A DNA stretch of 64,000 bases from Datnioides undecimradiatus (GCA_008933995.1 WARS01000012.1:7449001-7513000); one strand, 5' to 3'. Counted from the stretch's first letter, positions 25,485-38,488 are shown. Notes: generated by a model not told the origin, from the letters alone. Numbers and translations are program-made.

Positions 25485-26015
25485 GTGTAACTGCTAACAT
25501 CAGCATGCTAACATAAAAAAGCTAACAAAGCTAACATGTTGGTGTAAGCTATAATACTTACGATGTTGATCATGTTTGTTTACCCTGTCAGCATGCTACA
25601 CTTGCTAATTAGTACTTATCACAGGGTGCAGCTGAGGTTGATGGGGATGTCGTTAGTTTGTGGAAAGCAAAGTATTGGACTAGTTTAACTTTTGACCTGA
25701 TGGTGGCACTAGATGAAAGGTCAAGTAATCACCACAGTTACTACAGTTCATCCTGAGCACATGAGAACATGATGCGTTTGGCATATTTTATGGCAGACCA
25801 TTCACAAATGTAAACATTTACAACTTAATGTAAACACATGGAAAAGCCAGGGGATCACCAGATCGATGGGATTCATGCTGTGGAGATCATTAATGTCTGT
25901 GCAAAACTTCCTATTGTTTCCTCTCATGTCAAGTTTCCATCAAATAGATATATTAGTCTTGATCAAAGTGGTGGACAGATGGACCAAGCAGCATATCACC
26001 ATCCCGAGAACATTT
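25485..26015. repeat. Decayed teleost dispersed repeat of the 'gctaacatg' type
   Basis: The left part is dense in gctaac/gcatgctaac words. It is followed by phrases I recognise from a repeat common in percomorph genomes: 'gcagctgaggttgatggg', 'tttgacctgatggtggc', 'agatgaaaggtcaag', 'atcaccacagtta', 'ttcatcctgag', 'tgtctgtgcaaaact' and finally 'aaagtggtggacagatggacc'. No coding capacity is seen. The copy is divergent and its ends are approximate. I do not know the formal family name. Confidence 0.7.
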
Positions 26016-28956
26016 GAAACCTTCTTTATTAAAAAGTGCAACTTGACCTAGGCTCAGCGTAACCCTTGGGCTCCAGGGTACATGTCAAAAACACTCCCTG
26101 AGGCTCTTCAGAGACAGTCTGTGACAAGAAAGACGGTTGCTGGTGGCATCACAGTGTTCATCTCTGTGCTGATCTCCAGCTAACTGTTTATAGAAGAAAA
26201 GGTCAACTGCTTTTGCAGTTTAGTCTCATGTGTGAAACGTGGAGTCAAACACAACAGGGTTCCAGACTGTCACTGTGCTTAGTAGGATGAAAAACTGGAT
26301 GTTTTGCCTTTTTCTGGGAACAACTGGGGTAAGAGGGTTATACTGCGAATGCACCCAGCTTGGTCTGATTAATTGCTAAATGGAGTGAGATTGTCAATCT
26401 GTATTTGAGGGGAAATTAGTGGCTGGAAAACAGATTGTTGTTGCTGAAGAAAAACCTTGTGTCTCCACTTTTTAGGAACTAGAAAAAAAGGTTTGATTTC
26501 AGACTGTGAGATGTTTCAGACACGCAAATGTCAAAGGCTTTTCCATTAAAATTAAAACATGGAGATCACAATTATTGAAGTTACAAGGTCTTACCTCCAC
26601 AACCCAGGAGTGAGTGAGCAGCCCAGGGATCTGTTTTAAAAAAAGGCTTACAGATGATTAACAATAAGTGAGACTGACTCAAAAACCCATTAAAATGTGT
26701 CTAAAGCCAAATCCTCATCTGTATGTGGAGCATGCAGCAGTTACCTTGTCTTTAGCTGCCTGAGAGGACAGGAGAGGAGCAGAGGGCAGAATGAGAGATC
26801 AGTGGGCATGTGGCCGTGGCCGTGCACGAACGCTCAGTCGTGCAGAGGCCCACAGCTGCTCCCTCTCAGAGGTAGGAACACAAAAGGCCTTTGATAGTGT
26901 CACTGTGCGATTGATACGCCAGAACTCCCTGTCTCCCCCCTCCCAAACGCTAACACACAATCATCTCCCACAGACCACATAACTTCATCCCCACACCTCC
27001 GGGGCACTACACTGCAGTTTCTGGTTCGCATTTACAACGTCATCACAGCTGCGGAGAGCACCGTCTCCCAACCACTCATTGCATTTCAGGACTCTTAATC
27101 CAGTTCTGCAAAAGGAAATGAGTGGCAAAGCATCCTGCGCTGTTGGGTGGGGTGTGCTTTTGTCTTGGTGGGAGCTGAGTAATGTGATTAAGATCCAAGC
27201 TGGAGTGCTGCACATTGAGCCCGTGGAGCTGGAGAAGAAGTGCCAGTAAACAAGCGCTCCCTTCCCTTCTCTTGCTGACAGAGGCTATGGGGCCATGCAG
27301 GGTGGGCGGTCAGAGGAAATGTGCTTCCAGTCTGTCTGTCTGTTCTGTTTCAATGTTTAATCACCGAAGCTGGACCACAGACCGATCTGGACAACTATCA
27401 ACTTTTGTGTTGACTTGCTGAAGGCTGTACAGTGGGCACGCTCAGCATGAGTAGGCTACAATATTCATAGTGTCTTATATAACCATCTCCAAGCTTATGA
27501 TAAAATCAAGAAGCAAGTGTTATCTGCAGAGATACATACAGGGCTTTCTTTCTATTTGCAGCATTTCAGTTTTTTTCTTCTTCGACAAAGAGTGATGAGC
27601 CAAGAACACAAGGCTGCAAATGGTCGCATCCTATTTTAGTTTTCGCTGTCTAATAGCTATATTTATCACGGTCTTCCCACAAGATAGCTGAGGAACGTTC
27701 AACACCTTTAGAGTGTCTGAACAAAACTTCAAGTGCTGTGTTTTCATCAACTGTACATTACATACTGTGCATTAATTCAGCTCCCCCTGAAATGCAACTG
27801 ACAAACGACACTAACACTTTTACAATGGTCTTGTTTTAAACTGGTGGTGCTGAGAAACTGACTGCATGGGGAGGAGAACAAAGACCAAAACAAGTTGCCT
27901 TTGAATGATGGATGAAAAAGGCCATCAGCAGAATTGTTTGTGCTGATATGGTGCCTATTAGTGTGCGTTTGTGTGTGCGTGCTGTGCATGATTGGATGAT
28001 TAAATTTGATTGTGCGTGTAGGGAGGGGGGTTGGGGAGAGACAATGGGTAAGATCATTAGTGTGATCCACTTCATTTCCTCAAAAGGTCCACTTTGTGCT
28101 GTTTGCTCAATAGGTTTTTTTTTTTTAGTTTACTCACCGTTTGCTCAAATGTTGTAACAGACGCTAACACACACAGTCACTCAACTCTGATTTTTAATTT
28201 GTTGTCAGTTGGTACATTTAGTGTGTCTGACTACATCTGAGCTAGCAATTAATGCAGCTATATTTTTTTCCCTCCTAGGATCAGTTTGACCTATTTCAAA
28301 CTTGGCACTTCTGAAAATCAGCAATAACGTCTCTGTTGCAGTATTTATTTAGTTTGGGTTTTTTTTTTTTCAGCTTCAGCAATTTGACCGAAACACTTAG
28401 AACAACTGCTGTGCAAACCAAATTTGTTTTCCAGGCAAAACTAAGCAGCCCACTTTTTCCAACTGCATGGAAAATGCATTTGTATAAACACTTAAGAGTG
28501 GTCACAGATGATCGGTGGCATGCCCTAACAGCATGTATACGCTTCGAAGCTGTCTGCTCTCTCCATTTGTTTCTATTTGTTAGTCCTTCTACCTGGTCAT
28601 ATTGATTTTCCCCATAGCTGTCTGCCAGTAAGTGCTGTCTGAAACCAGCCATATCTGAAAGCTGGCCAGAGTGATCTATAGGGACAGCAGGAAGTCCAAT
28701 ACATTTACTGAAAGCACTTCCCCTGTTGATGCCTTCCCTGAATTGATTGTATGGAAATGAAGGTCTGTTAAAGCCTTCCTGATTTAACCACCCTTCGGGA
28801 CACGATGTACAGACAAGAATATATGGATGTCTGCCAATAGAGATAAAGATACTGAGGAGCATTCTGTCATAAACACATTCCTACATTAAATTTATACTGC
28901 CTGCCATCATCATAGCAGAAGAAAACATGGCTTTGAGCTTTTTTCTCTCTTCATTT

Positions 28957-28958
28957 AG
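28957..28958 (+). other. Strong splice acceptor before the sbk1 kinase exons
   Basis: A pyrimidine tract (ttttttctctcttcattt) ends in AG at 28957-28958; a second AG follows at 28969-28970. Using either leaves 76-88 bases before the Met codon at 29047. A weaker acceptor, catcatagcag, ends 40 bases upstream at 28918. Confidence 0.6.
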
Positions 28959-29046
28959 TCTGCCTCACAGCGTCAAGGCGAGCCTGTCTCTTTCACCATC
29001 TGGGCCGGGTCGAGTGGGCAGCGGTGGGGGCTCCCCTACATCCAAG

Positions 29047-31444
29047 ATGGGCTACTGTGGAGGGGTACCTGTGGAGGACATGCAGGCCCTGGCTATCACC
29101 TCTCTGTCGGCAGCAGATGTAGCCAAACAATATGAGCACATCCGTGAGCTGGGGAAAGGCACGTACGGAAAGGTGGACCTGGTGGCACACCGGACACAGG
29201 GTAAGTTGACTCAGGTCTTGGGGGTTAATGTGGCTGATGGTCTTTATCCTCTAACCTTGTTTTATTTGTATATCTTGACTGTCAACTGAAAGCCTAAGCA
29301 CAGAAGGGAATTACAGATCTCCAAACTCACATTGTGCCAGCATGCCTCACAGTTCTGGGTAACCAGTTAAGGCAGATCAGCGTTTTATAAAGTCTCAAGG
29401 CACAGCGCCCACAAATTAATTTCAGCGCTGTTAAAGGGGTTTGTTAGGGATTTTTTTGTAGGTCTTCTGTTTAATCCTTAGTTGTAAGAAAATCAAGGTT
29501 AGAGAGCTGGCTCAGTCTGAAAGCAGTATAGCTAAGCATTGCAAAGTACTGCAGCGAGAGGCTGAGAGGGCAGTGGAGATTAGAAGTGCTGTGTATGCAC
29601 TAGAGCCTCTGTACATTTTTCAGCTGCGATCACCAGCAGCTGGTTGTATGTGTGTAATGGAAGTGAGATTCATTCACAGTACATGTTTATGTGAATGAAT
29701 GTAGCAGCTGTTACCAAAACAGGGTTGGGTAGCTGGAAAGTTCTCCACTCCTTTTAGTATCAGGTAACAAAAGTCACTTTAAGTGCTTTAAGTGGACTGA
29801 TTCCTGTATTTTGGATGGTGACATGTTATGTCTGGGCTTAATACACCAAAGTGTAATTGTCTCTGTGTGTGTTATGTCTGATTTTTGCAGGCACCAAAAT
29901 GGCGCTCAAGTTTGTTACCAAGAACAAGACGAAGCTCAAGAGTTTCCTGCGGGAATACAGTCTAACAGGCTCACTTAGCTGCAGCCCGTTCATTATCAAA
30001 GTCTTGGATGTGCTTTTTGAGACGGAAGACAGCTATGTGTTCGGACAAGAATATGCCCCCGCTGGGGACCTTTTCGACATCATCCCCCCACAGGTAAAGC
30101 TATCATCCGTCCCTTCACCAATCACCATCCTCGCTTAAGCCAGAGCTGCTCCAATCAGTTGCCGTGTTCAGACACAGCAGTTTTAACAAGCTCTCCTGGG
30201 ATTGGAGCCTTGTCTTCGTCCTGGTTTTCTCTCTAGCACTGAGCTCTCACTTTGCTTTAGTGCTATTCCCGTTGAAGTGCTGGGATTGCTTGACTTCAAG
30301 GTTCTTCTAAAGACTCATTAAAAATGGTTGCAGCGGAACTCCAAATGAAGACTTTCTTGGTTCAGTTTTCATTTTTGGAGCATGTCAGTGTTCACCTCAT
30401 ACTTTCATTCTTCTGTTCAATATAACCATCACCCATTCTTTTTAGCAGCACTGTAACCTACTCACCACAAAGCTCTTTACTTGTATCACCTCCCATAGTC
30501 TCACTTCCCACACAATGTACTGCTTCTATTAGACCAGATTAATCAAAGTTTTCTTTATTTTTCTCTCCTTGTGCCTCTTTCTCCTTCTTCGTCTCTCCAC
30601 TCTCTCTTCCTCTCAGGTGGGTCTGCCCGAGGAAATGGTCAAACGCTGCATGCAACAACTGGGCCTGGCCCTGGACTTTATGCACAGTAAAAACCTCGTG
30701 CATCGGGATGTGAAGCCTGAGAACGTGCTCCTATTTGACCGTGAGTGCCGCCGCATCAAGCTGGCCGACTTTGGCATGACCCGACGGGTGGGCTGCCGTG
30801 TGAAACGGGTGAGTGGCACCATTCCCTATACGGCGCCAGAGGTGTGCCGTGCTAGCCGCGCTGAGGGTTTCCTTGTGACCACCAGTCTGGACGTGTGGGC
30901 GTTTGGCGTGCTGGTCTTCTGTATGCTTACAGGCAATTTCCCCTGGGAGGCAGCACTGCCGGCCGATGCCTTCTACGAGGAGTTTCGGCGCTGGCAGAAA
31001 GCTGGGTGTCCTGTGGGAACCTACCCATCTCAATGGCGACGCTTCACTGATGACGCCTTGCGCATGTTTCAGAGGCTTTTGGCTGCTGAGCCAGAAAAAC
31101 GCTGTGGAGTCAAGGACGTCTTCTGCTTTGTCAAGTACGAGCTGGTCAGTGAGCTCAGGCGCAGAGCATCTTGCCGAGCCAAGAGAGGCGAGAGGTCAAG
31201 CTCAGGAGTGTGTACTGGCAGTTGCACTTCCTCCTCGTCCTCCACTTCATCACGATCCTCCCACAGACACCCTGAACCCTCCACCCCTCCAGGAACATCC
31301 TGCCTGCGTCCAGCACCACTTAAACGTAGTGTTCTCTCTGACCCATTGTCTCCCAGAGAGGAGTCTGGACAGCACCAGTCTCCAGGCCGAGACAAGAACA
31401 AAAGCCAGATGGTGATGGCAACTGCCATCGAGATCTGTGTGTGA
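29047..31444 (+). CDS. sbk1: SH3-binding domain kinase 1 (three coding exons)
   Basis: Serine/threonine protein kinase; in mammals SBK1 is a brain-enriched kinase with proline-rich SH3-binding sequence, and its substrates are poorly known. Exons 29047-29200, 29891-30093 and 30617-31444 join in frame (GT-AG) to 394 aa; human SBK1 is 424 aa. From Met at 29047: glycine loop GKGTYGKV at residues 36-43, ATP-binding Lys58 (MALKF), HRDVKPEN at 148-155, DFG at 170-172, APE at 192-194. After the kinase domain comes a Ser-rich then Pro-rich tail, and the protein ends ATAIEICV as in SBK1, which separates it from SBK2 and SBK3. The first exon begins upstream of 29047, at an acceptor ending 28958 or 28918, and the frame stays open back to 28927, so the true N-terminus may be longer. 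The DMQAL motif shared with human SBK1 is at residues 11-15. Confidence 0.93.
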
Positions 31445-34400
31445 CCACACTAATGTTAGCAGTGGAGACTAGATGGCTTTTCACAGTAATAACAAGCTGT
31501 GAAGAGGTGTTAATGACTACCACAGAGACTCCAGTGAAATAGGAGAGGTACTTTAACCATGAAAGAAAAGCTCAGGATCACATCCCCGGCTGTGGAAATG
31601 GACATCATCAATCAGCGGTACACACTTGGACAGCTTATCACTGGCACATGCCGTTTAGGTTTTGATTTGTGACCAAAGACTGCTTTCTAAGCTGAGAAGC
31701 CATGCAGGCAGTGTTTAAGAGTCCGCTGATGTTGCCCCTCAGCAGCTCATTCTGCCATCCAGACATATGTGTTTTCTGCCCCAAACACTGTGGTGGTGCT
31801 AACGATTGTATAATTAGATACTTCTTGAAAAAAACGTCTTTTCTCACTCATCACTCCGCGTCTCTTTACTTGTCTTTATGTTTTGTCTCTTTGCAAATGT
31901 TTATTTATCTCAGAACTTAAAGCCCCAGGGAGGCCAAAATTTCATCTGATCAGGTGACGCTGTTCAGTTGGTGGCCTGTGATCTGAGGGCAATCTACGCA
32001 CTCAACCGTCAGACTTCCTGCCAACTTCCAATGCATAAAATTTGTCCTAGACTTTTTAACGTGTCACAAAGAGAAAAACAAAAAAAAGTAAAAATCTTAA
32101 TGTAGCAGTTTGTATGAAATGTCTTTTCATGTGGGTGTCTAGACATAGAGACAGATTCACCTCAGGACACTACAGTGGGTCACTTCCTGTTTTAATATGA
32201 ATGGAAATCTATTGAGAGGCTGGATGATACATATGCTACTTTTGAGCTGCTCTCAGTGGGATTTCATTTCCAACGTAACACAAAAGAATACAGGGATTGT
32301 ACATTTTCTGAGTGAAAACGGTGATGAACAAAGAAGAAGAGAAGAAATGTCTTTTTATTGTTTCTTTTGTACCTGCTGTGTATGTTTGGGTGTGTATGTG
32401 CGTGTGTTTCAAATGCTAAAGCACAAGATTTTTGTAAAGAAGGAGTACTCTTAGTGAAACTCAAGTCTATATTGTAAATAATTTGATATTTCTAGGAGCG
32501 CACCATAATATCAGGTAGTTCAACTATGTAGCGGTACAAATTTTCTATGACAGGGAGAGGGGTTTTAGGGTTTTACAGTTACTGTTTGGGCAATGCACTG
32601 TATGTAGCAACAATACGTGACAGAATGTACAGTATATCACAACAGATTAGATATATATAGATATAATCTAGAGCCTTTCACAATGTACAACATGGTAGCA
32701 GCTGCTCTTCTCTTTCTTTCCTAAATTTTTGGGGGTTTTATCGTTTTTTTGGCCCATGTATTACACACAAATTGGTGAATCCACATCATTTCTGCATTTT
32801 CCTGTCACCGTAACCTTCATCGCCCGTCTCCTGCATAAAATTGTCCTTCTTCCTGGTTGTCGGTGGGTACAACCCATTCTGTCTTCATTGAGTCGGTTGA
32901 AGAACACATTTATTTCCCAGCAACACAAAAGGTGGTCCAATATTTGAATAACATGATGCAACAACACACAATCCTGACTGCTCAGAATGTGTTGTCGCAG
33001 CCCTCATGGTCACCTTTAATTTCATTTTGCCTCTGTCTGGGAATTCATCCAAACGTATCAATGGAATAGCAGAGCCCAGGTGTTTATTGTCTGGAGAGAT
33101 GACCTCTGTGTTTTGCGGGCTGATGATTGATCCTGACCGGCGCACAGCTTCAGCTTCCAAAGATATACTGCTAATGATGAAAGCATCTAAAAAGCTCATG
33201 TTTTGCTCATTTCCATTATTTTTCTTGCTTAAACTGCATTGCTGTTATGTCAGTCAGGTGTATGTGTGTCTGTGTCCGTGCATGACTGTGTGCTTCTCTT
33301 CTCTTTCCTTATTTCTCTGCTCCTCCCATGACAGCCCATCAGCTCTGTCGCTATAGTGACAGCGCCGCTGCTCCTCTGGTTTGGCTTCTGTCCTCTTCTT
33401 GAAAATCAAGTCTAATTGAACCCAAATGAAACAACTGGTCACCAACCCCCCACTCCCAGTCACCCACAGCTCCTCTTGACAGCTGCTTAGCTTATTATAC
33501 ACGATGACACATTTCTGCAGATACACATTTCCCTGTATTTTATGAGCCAGTTCCCAAACAAAAGCCTTTATCCGGTCTCATGAGGAATAATCGAAGCAGC
33601 TGATGGTCCATGTCATTTTCTCTGTCGCTTTCCATCCTTACGGCTGATCCTGGTGACCTGATTAAGGCTGAACACTCAAGGGATGTATTGCATTCTGCCT
33701 GTGTGATAATGCAGGCTCTACATTGTAGAAACAGACAGGGATTAGATGAATTCCAGACATAAGGTAAAACAAAGTAATGCCACTTTAATATAAGGTAGCT
33801 CAAGATAATGCTACTTGACATAATACAGCTCAATGTAACACGAGTGACCATGACAGCTAATTCTAACACAACTCTGCTGATGCTAACGCTTTTCAGTGTA
33901 GCTCAATTCAACATATTATGTTATACATTAACGTCATGTTAACATCATATTAACATGGCAGAACATACTGCAACATGTTATGTAACTTAACATCGTGTAA
34001 TGCATCATAACATGGCACAGCACAGCTCATTATTACATGACGCAACAATACTTTATTATAGTATATTATTATACTGTATAACATCATACTTGCATAGAGG
34101 TAGCCCCCAACCTGACAAGTGAAACATGTTCTGATGTGAGCAGCTGTGGTTTAGTTAAACCTCATAGCCATTAGCATCATTAGACCACTGTCAGTCATTC
34201 CAACGTGCACTGTTGTTTCTCATGGACTGTTATGACAGGAATTTCTCAAGTTTAATGATGATGTGTCAGAGTATATCAAGTTTATATTGAAGGACTAGAG
34301 AGTAGCCTTCCATTAACCCAGTTTATCCCGATCCAGTGATCAAACTGTTTTCTGCCAGCAATGTTGTTGTAGAATCTCATGTAAATACTGTATGTACTGT

Positions 34401-34455
34401 GTCTTTAACACAATGAGAAATGAATACGGAAAATGTTAATATATGTTGAAATAAA
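31445..34455 (+). other. Probable sbk1 3' UTR
   Basis: About 3 kb follows the stop codon without any recognisable gene. It is AT-rich and contains a candidate AATAAA at 34450-34455, the first canonical signal I noticed downstream. Mammalian SBK1 also has a multi-kilobase 3' UTR, which makes this plausible. Open frames within it (for example 33,540-33,869 minus) are unrecognised. Confidence 0.4.
33760..34100. repeat. AT-rich cryptic repeat of AACAT/ATAACAT words
   Basis: Over about 340 bases, words such as aacat, aacatg, ataaca and taacat recur irregularly with TATTAT-rich sequence toward the end. It looks like a decayed minisatellite. No fixed period could be set by eye. Confidence 0.5.
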
Positions 34456-37400
34456 TTTATGCACCACATCTTGTGACTCCAGGGTATTTCTGTGGGCAGT
34501 TAGAAATATTGTGGAGGTATTTTTTTTTTCTGCCAGTGTAGGCAAAACTAATTCAGCCCAGCTTTGTACAGTCCCCAGACTGCACATTAGATGAAGGTCA
34601 GCTTGAATCACATGTGATTTCCTGAGGCTTTGGTCTGGTTTGCCAGCGAGCCCCCAAGACTATTTTAATATGCTGACTTCCTTCTGAAAGCCCAATTAAC
34701 ACATCTGTAGATAGGAGTTATCTGCTGCCCTCAAAGAGCAAATGAGTTCAAGGGCAGTTAGAATATGGGACTGAAGATGAGAACAGTTATCAGCCCACCA
34801 ACCCCCTTCATACTCAGCTGTTGTGTCAGAGTGGGGGAGTTTGCTCAAGTTGTTATCAGACTGAGTTTAGACAGTGGCGGTAAGCTGTGGTGTATCTGCC
34901 ACTGAGGAAAGCTAATCAGTTCAGACAGTGCAAGAGAAAGGAAAGGTCAGCCATGACACGCAGGGTTTGTGTAGTGAGTGGAAGCTTGTCCTTTGTGATA
35001 GCCTGTTCTCTGCCCCTAAAGGGCTTCAGCAGCCTAGTAACAGTGTAAGAGTCCTAATTGTGTTAGCCCCCAACGCTCAGCTAAGAGGACAGACAGAGCT
35101 GAACTCAGGCTGAGCCAAAAGGTAGAAGCATTTAATGCAGGTTACACTTGAACGTGTCAGGTCAGCCAAATCACAAAATACACACACATTTCTCCACTTT
35201 TATCCCTTGTGGTGTGGCAGTAGAAGCATGAAAATGACATTTTGCTCGACAGCGATTTGTCTTTCTGCAAAAAATTAGTTTTTCAGCATATTTCACAGAT
35301 ATATTGCAGACATCTCTGTAACTATCTGCACGGCTGGTAGGAAAATATTGTATTTTTCCAATCAGGCTGATCTGATGCTATAAAGGTTAAGCAATGCTGG
35401 ATTTTTCTTTAGATGCAGCTTTTAAGAAGACTATCCACTAAACCAAATTGATTCCCAGGACTGGAGGAATCTGGACGTTAAGCCTTCAGTAGGTGGTCCA
35501 GCAAGGAAAGTGAGCTCCCTGGATGCAGCTGTCTCTGTGAGATCAAGTGTTAAATCCTCTTCAGTTATGCTCTCTCAGCAAGGGCTAACGTCGATAACAC
35601 GAGGTGACTGTGTGACTGACGGGGTGGCCATTCACTGTCTCAATCCCTGTCAGCATATCTTAGCTGTCAATTCCCAGGTTTCACCGCTATCTCAGTGATG
35701 TGTCGTTGGGACAAATATGACAAAATCTTACCTCACTCCGCCCCAAAAAAACCCACTCATGCTCTCAACTTGATGTTATCACAGCATGAAAAGTGTTGCA
35801 GAAAGAAAGAGGCTGTCAAATCCTTGTAGCTTCGCCAGGGTGTATGAATCAAAGTGAAATTGAAGAAAAATAAATAATTCAGCACTATACAGCACATACT
35901 CCAAGTGTAGCTGAATTGTCTAACATTTTAAAGGTCATTTTAATGACATGAGTTGATTATAAAATTTGCATTGGACAGAGCGTGTTGAGCTCAAAACATC
36001 TGGCTGTGCATGTAACTCACAACCTTCAGCTCCTGCCTACTTGAAATAATGTGTTTTCCAGAGCTTGTTCGTAGACAAAACGGAGGACACTTTAAGCAAA
36101 CAGAGGTCACAAGCATGTAATTACTGAACATTTCTGCCTTGCTGGTGAACAATAAAAAGATGCAGCTGCTACATCTTTACATAAACCACCAAATAGGGGT
36201 TTCTTTAGAGGCAAATGCAGCTTTTAAAGTGGGCAAATAAGTGTGTACAAAGCATTCTTCTGGAGGTTGAATACATAGTAAACAAAGTACAGGGGTATTT
36301 TTAAGTGTTCCAAGTTGCAGACTGCAGAGTAATATTATTTTCTGCTCATTTTAACACCATGGGGAACATACTGTACAGTATTAAACCTTCTGCGTCACCT
36401 CAGCTTCCTGCCTCTGCACCTAGAGATGAATCACTCTGAAGCCGTCAGATGCACCATGAACGGTTCCTCTGTCCCTGATGCATTTTGAAAAACAGCTGCA
36501 GGCGTGATGCTGGCGATGCACCCAAAGATTCAAAAGTCGGCAACTCAGATAGTGATAGTGATCTCAGCGGGAGTTGACTGTGGAGGGATGTTCCACTGCA
36601 ACCCTCAGATCTAGACTCAGGCATCATGTGAAATAGTGTCTGATCGCAGCTGGAGAGCTGGGAAGAGAAAGGAAAAGAGAGGAAAAGAATGTCAGAGCAG
36701 AGAGGAGAGGAGAGGGGTATGAGCATGAAGGGATGTGTGAAGTGGGACAAATGTGTTTGCGTGTATGTGTGCAGGAGAAGGAGTCACACAAGGACAAAAT
36801 GTGTGTATGCCAAACAATGTATATTGAGAACAGTGGAGTCATCAGAAAATAACCTAGTGTATCCTAAATCTGTCCTGTTTTTAGGTCGCAGCAAACCTGT
36901 GTTCCATCTGAGACCTGTTTATTTGTACCGTTTGTGCGTTGCCTGAGGTATGCCACTAAAAATTGCCAGCGCCAGACATAAACTCTCAGACAGTATGTGG
37001 TCGTCTTCCACCATTGCTATAGCAACTGAGATGATCCCAGTTTAGAAAAAGCTCTGAAATCTTTTTCTTGTTTTAGAAACCAGCGGCACATTCCCCACTG
37101 TGGAGCTACTGTACGGTGTGAGCACTCACTGAGTATATGATTGTGGGGGGGGGGGTTTTGTTTTGTTTTCGTTTATAATACTGAAACATTTTCTTCTTTA
37201 TGTTGGAGTGGGAGTTCTGTCTCCGGCATGGATGGCTCATTAAGCTGGAGGATGCCCGTTTGTGCTGGATTTTACCATATCTCAGAAAACAACTGGCTTC
37301 CCCTGCACAAACATCCAGTACAGTCTGTGCAGGCTTCAGTGCACATGCAAGCTGTACTGTATGTGCATATTAAGAAAGGGGAATCCTGGGTCTTTTAATG

Positions 37401-38112
37401 ACCAGAGGACTGCATCAATTTCCTTTATAATGTTTTGATTTTTAGGACATCAAGATAACTACTGAGCAGATTGCAGCATTTAATTTGCTCTGATCCCCAG
37501 TGCATGATACATAAAGAATCTGATGACGCTTTGACCTTCCCTCTGGCACCACTTTGACGGACAGATTTTGATCAAATTTGCCGTGGGTACTCATGGTCCA
37601 CACAGTATGAGTCATAGCTTTTTTGGTGACCTCCTGATCTTTCCTCTTGTGCCAAAGTATGAATAATAGAAAAACACAAATATAATGGAAGGATTGCTGT
37701 TAAATTAGCTAACATTCATTGCTTCCCCCAAAGCTAAGTGTTTTGCATCTTCTGTCATTATGTATGAACTTTTCCCTCACACTGCCCTCGGGCCAATCTG
37801 TCAGTTCAACATACGAGATATAATAATGTATCAAGATCTAACAGACAGATTGCAGATTGGGTGGGTTTAATAGCAATTTAGATACAGTATGAAAGCATAT
37901 AATTAAATAAATCCTGATGTAAGAACAGCTTAATATTAAAATTAAAAAAAGTTTTTTTAATAGCAGGTGTTCATTTGAGCCAAGAGACTAAACACTGTCA
38001 GATGTAAACACTCTTTTAAGAGATTGGTCATCTTAATTAAAATGCTACATGTTACACGCTCAGATGACCAGGAACAATGTCTTAATCCCGTTTTACTGAT
38101 TGAACTCAGAAG
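34456..38112. other. Non-coding region, no gene seen
   Basis: AT-rich DNA with many short unrelated open frames. Noted simple sequence: a GA-rich stretch at about 36,660-36,720 and a G run of about 12 at 37,145 followed by TTTTG repeats. No repeat family, RNA gene or conserved protein was recognised. Confidence 0.5.
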
Positions 38113-38488
38113 TCACATTTGTATTATGTCAGTCATAATGTCCCACCGTGGCTCCAGATGAATCGTGACCTCAGGAAGCTTCACATTTTCATTCATATTC
38201 ATACTATCAGTATCACCACTCAGGGCAGAAATTAGCCCTGCATTTTTGAAGCCTGCATGTGTACTGCCGACTGCCACGAGACCTCCGTGTGCCACCCACC
38301 AACATCTGTCATCTCCCACATGCTTCCATTCTTCCAGCTCTTCACCTCCAGCATAAAGGACAAATCCAACAACCTTGTTGTCTGTCACCAATCTGTGATG
38401 TTCTACTTTCCACCAGGGAAACTTAATGATGTCTCTTTTCACCAGAAGATCTTTAAACGCATAGGTGAAGTTGAATCGCAATGAGCAA
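38113..38488 (-). other. Unassigned coding-like exon candidate (terminal exon or decayed gene)
   Basis: On the minus strand a convincing acceptor (gctttcatatttctgttag, AG at 38490-38489) is followed by one base plus 125 codons ending in a stop at 38115-38113. The frame has no ATG until close to its end, so if translated it must be an internal or last exon. The 124-residue product has balanced composition, with segments such as YAFKDLLVKRDIIKFPWWK, VVGFVLYAGGEELEEWKH and DDRCWWVAHGG, and lacks the low-complexity look of chance frames nearby. I do not recognise a family. No partner exon and no nearby AATAAA were found. It may be a relic of a mobile element or of a lost gene. Confidence 0.3.

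Larger units (their letters stand above)
21776..28918 (+). other. Presumed first intron of sbk1, or intergenic DNA
   Basis: About 7 kb of AT-rich DNA with no supported coding exon. It contains a 21-base A run, GA- and CT-rich microsatellites near 23.4 and 23.7 kb, and one decayed dispersed repeat at about 25485-26015. Open frames such as 27,777-28,075 and 28,296-28,862 (minus) are not recognisable. Confidence 0.45.

Noticed and set aside
28296-28862. 188-codon minus-strand open frame just upstream of sbk1
   Set aside because: Long, but without a recognised domain or conservation clue, and it includes translated T-run sequence; no splice or promoter context supports it.
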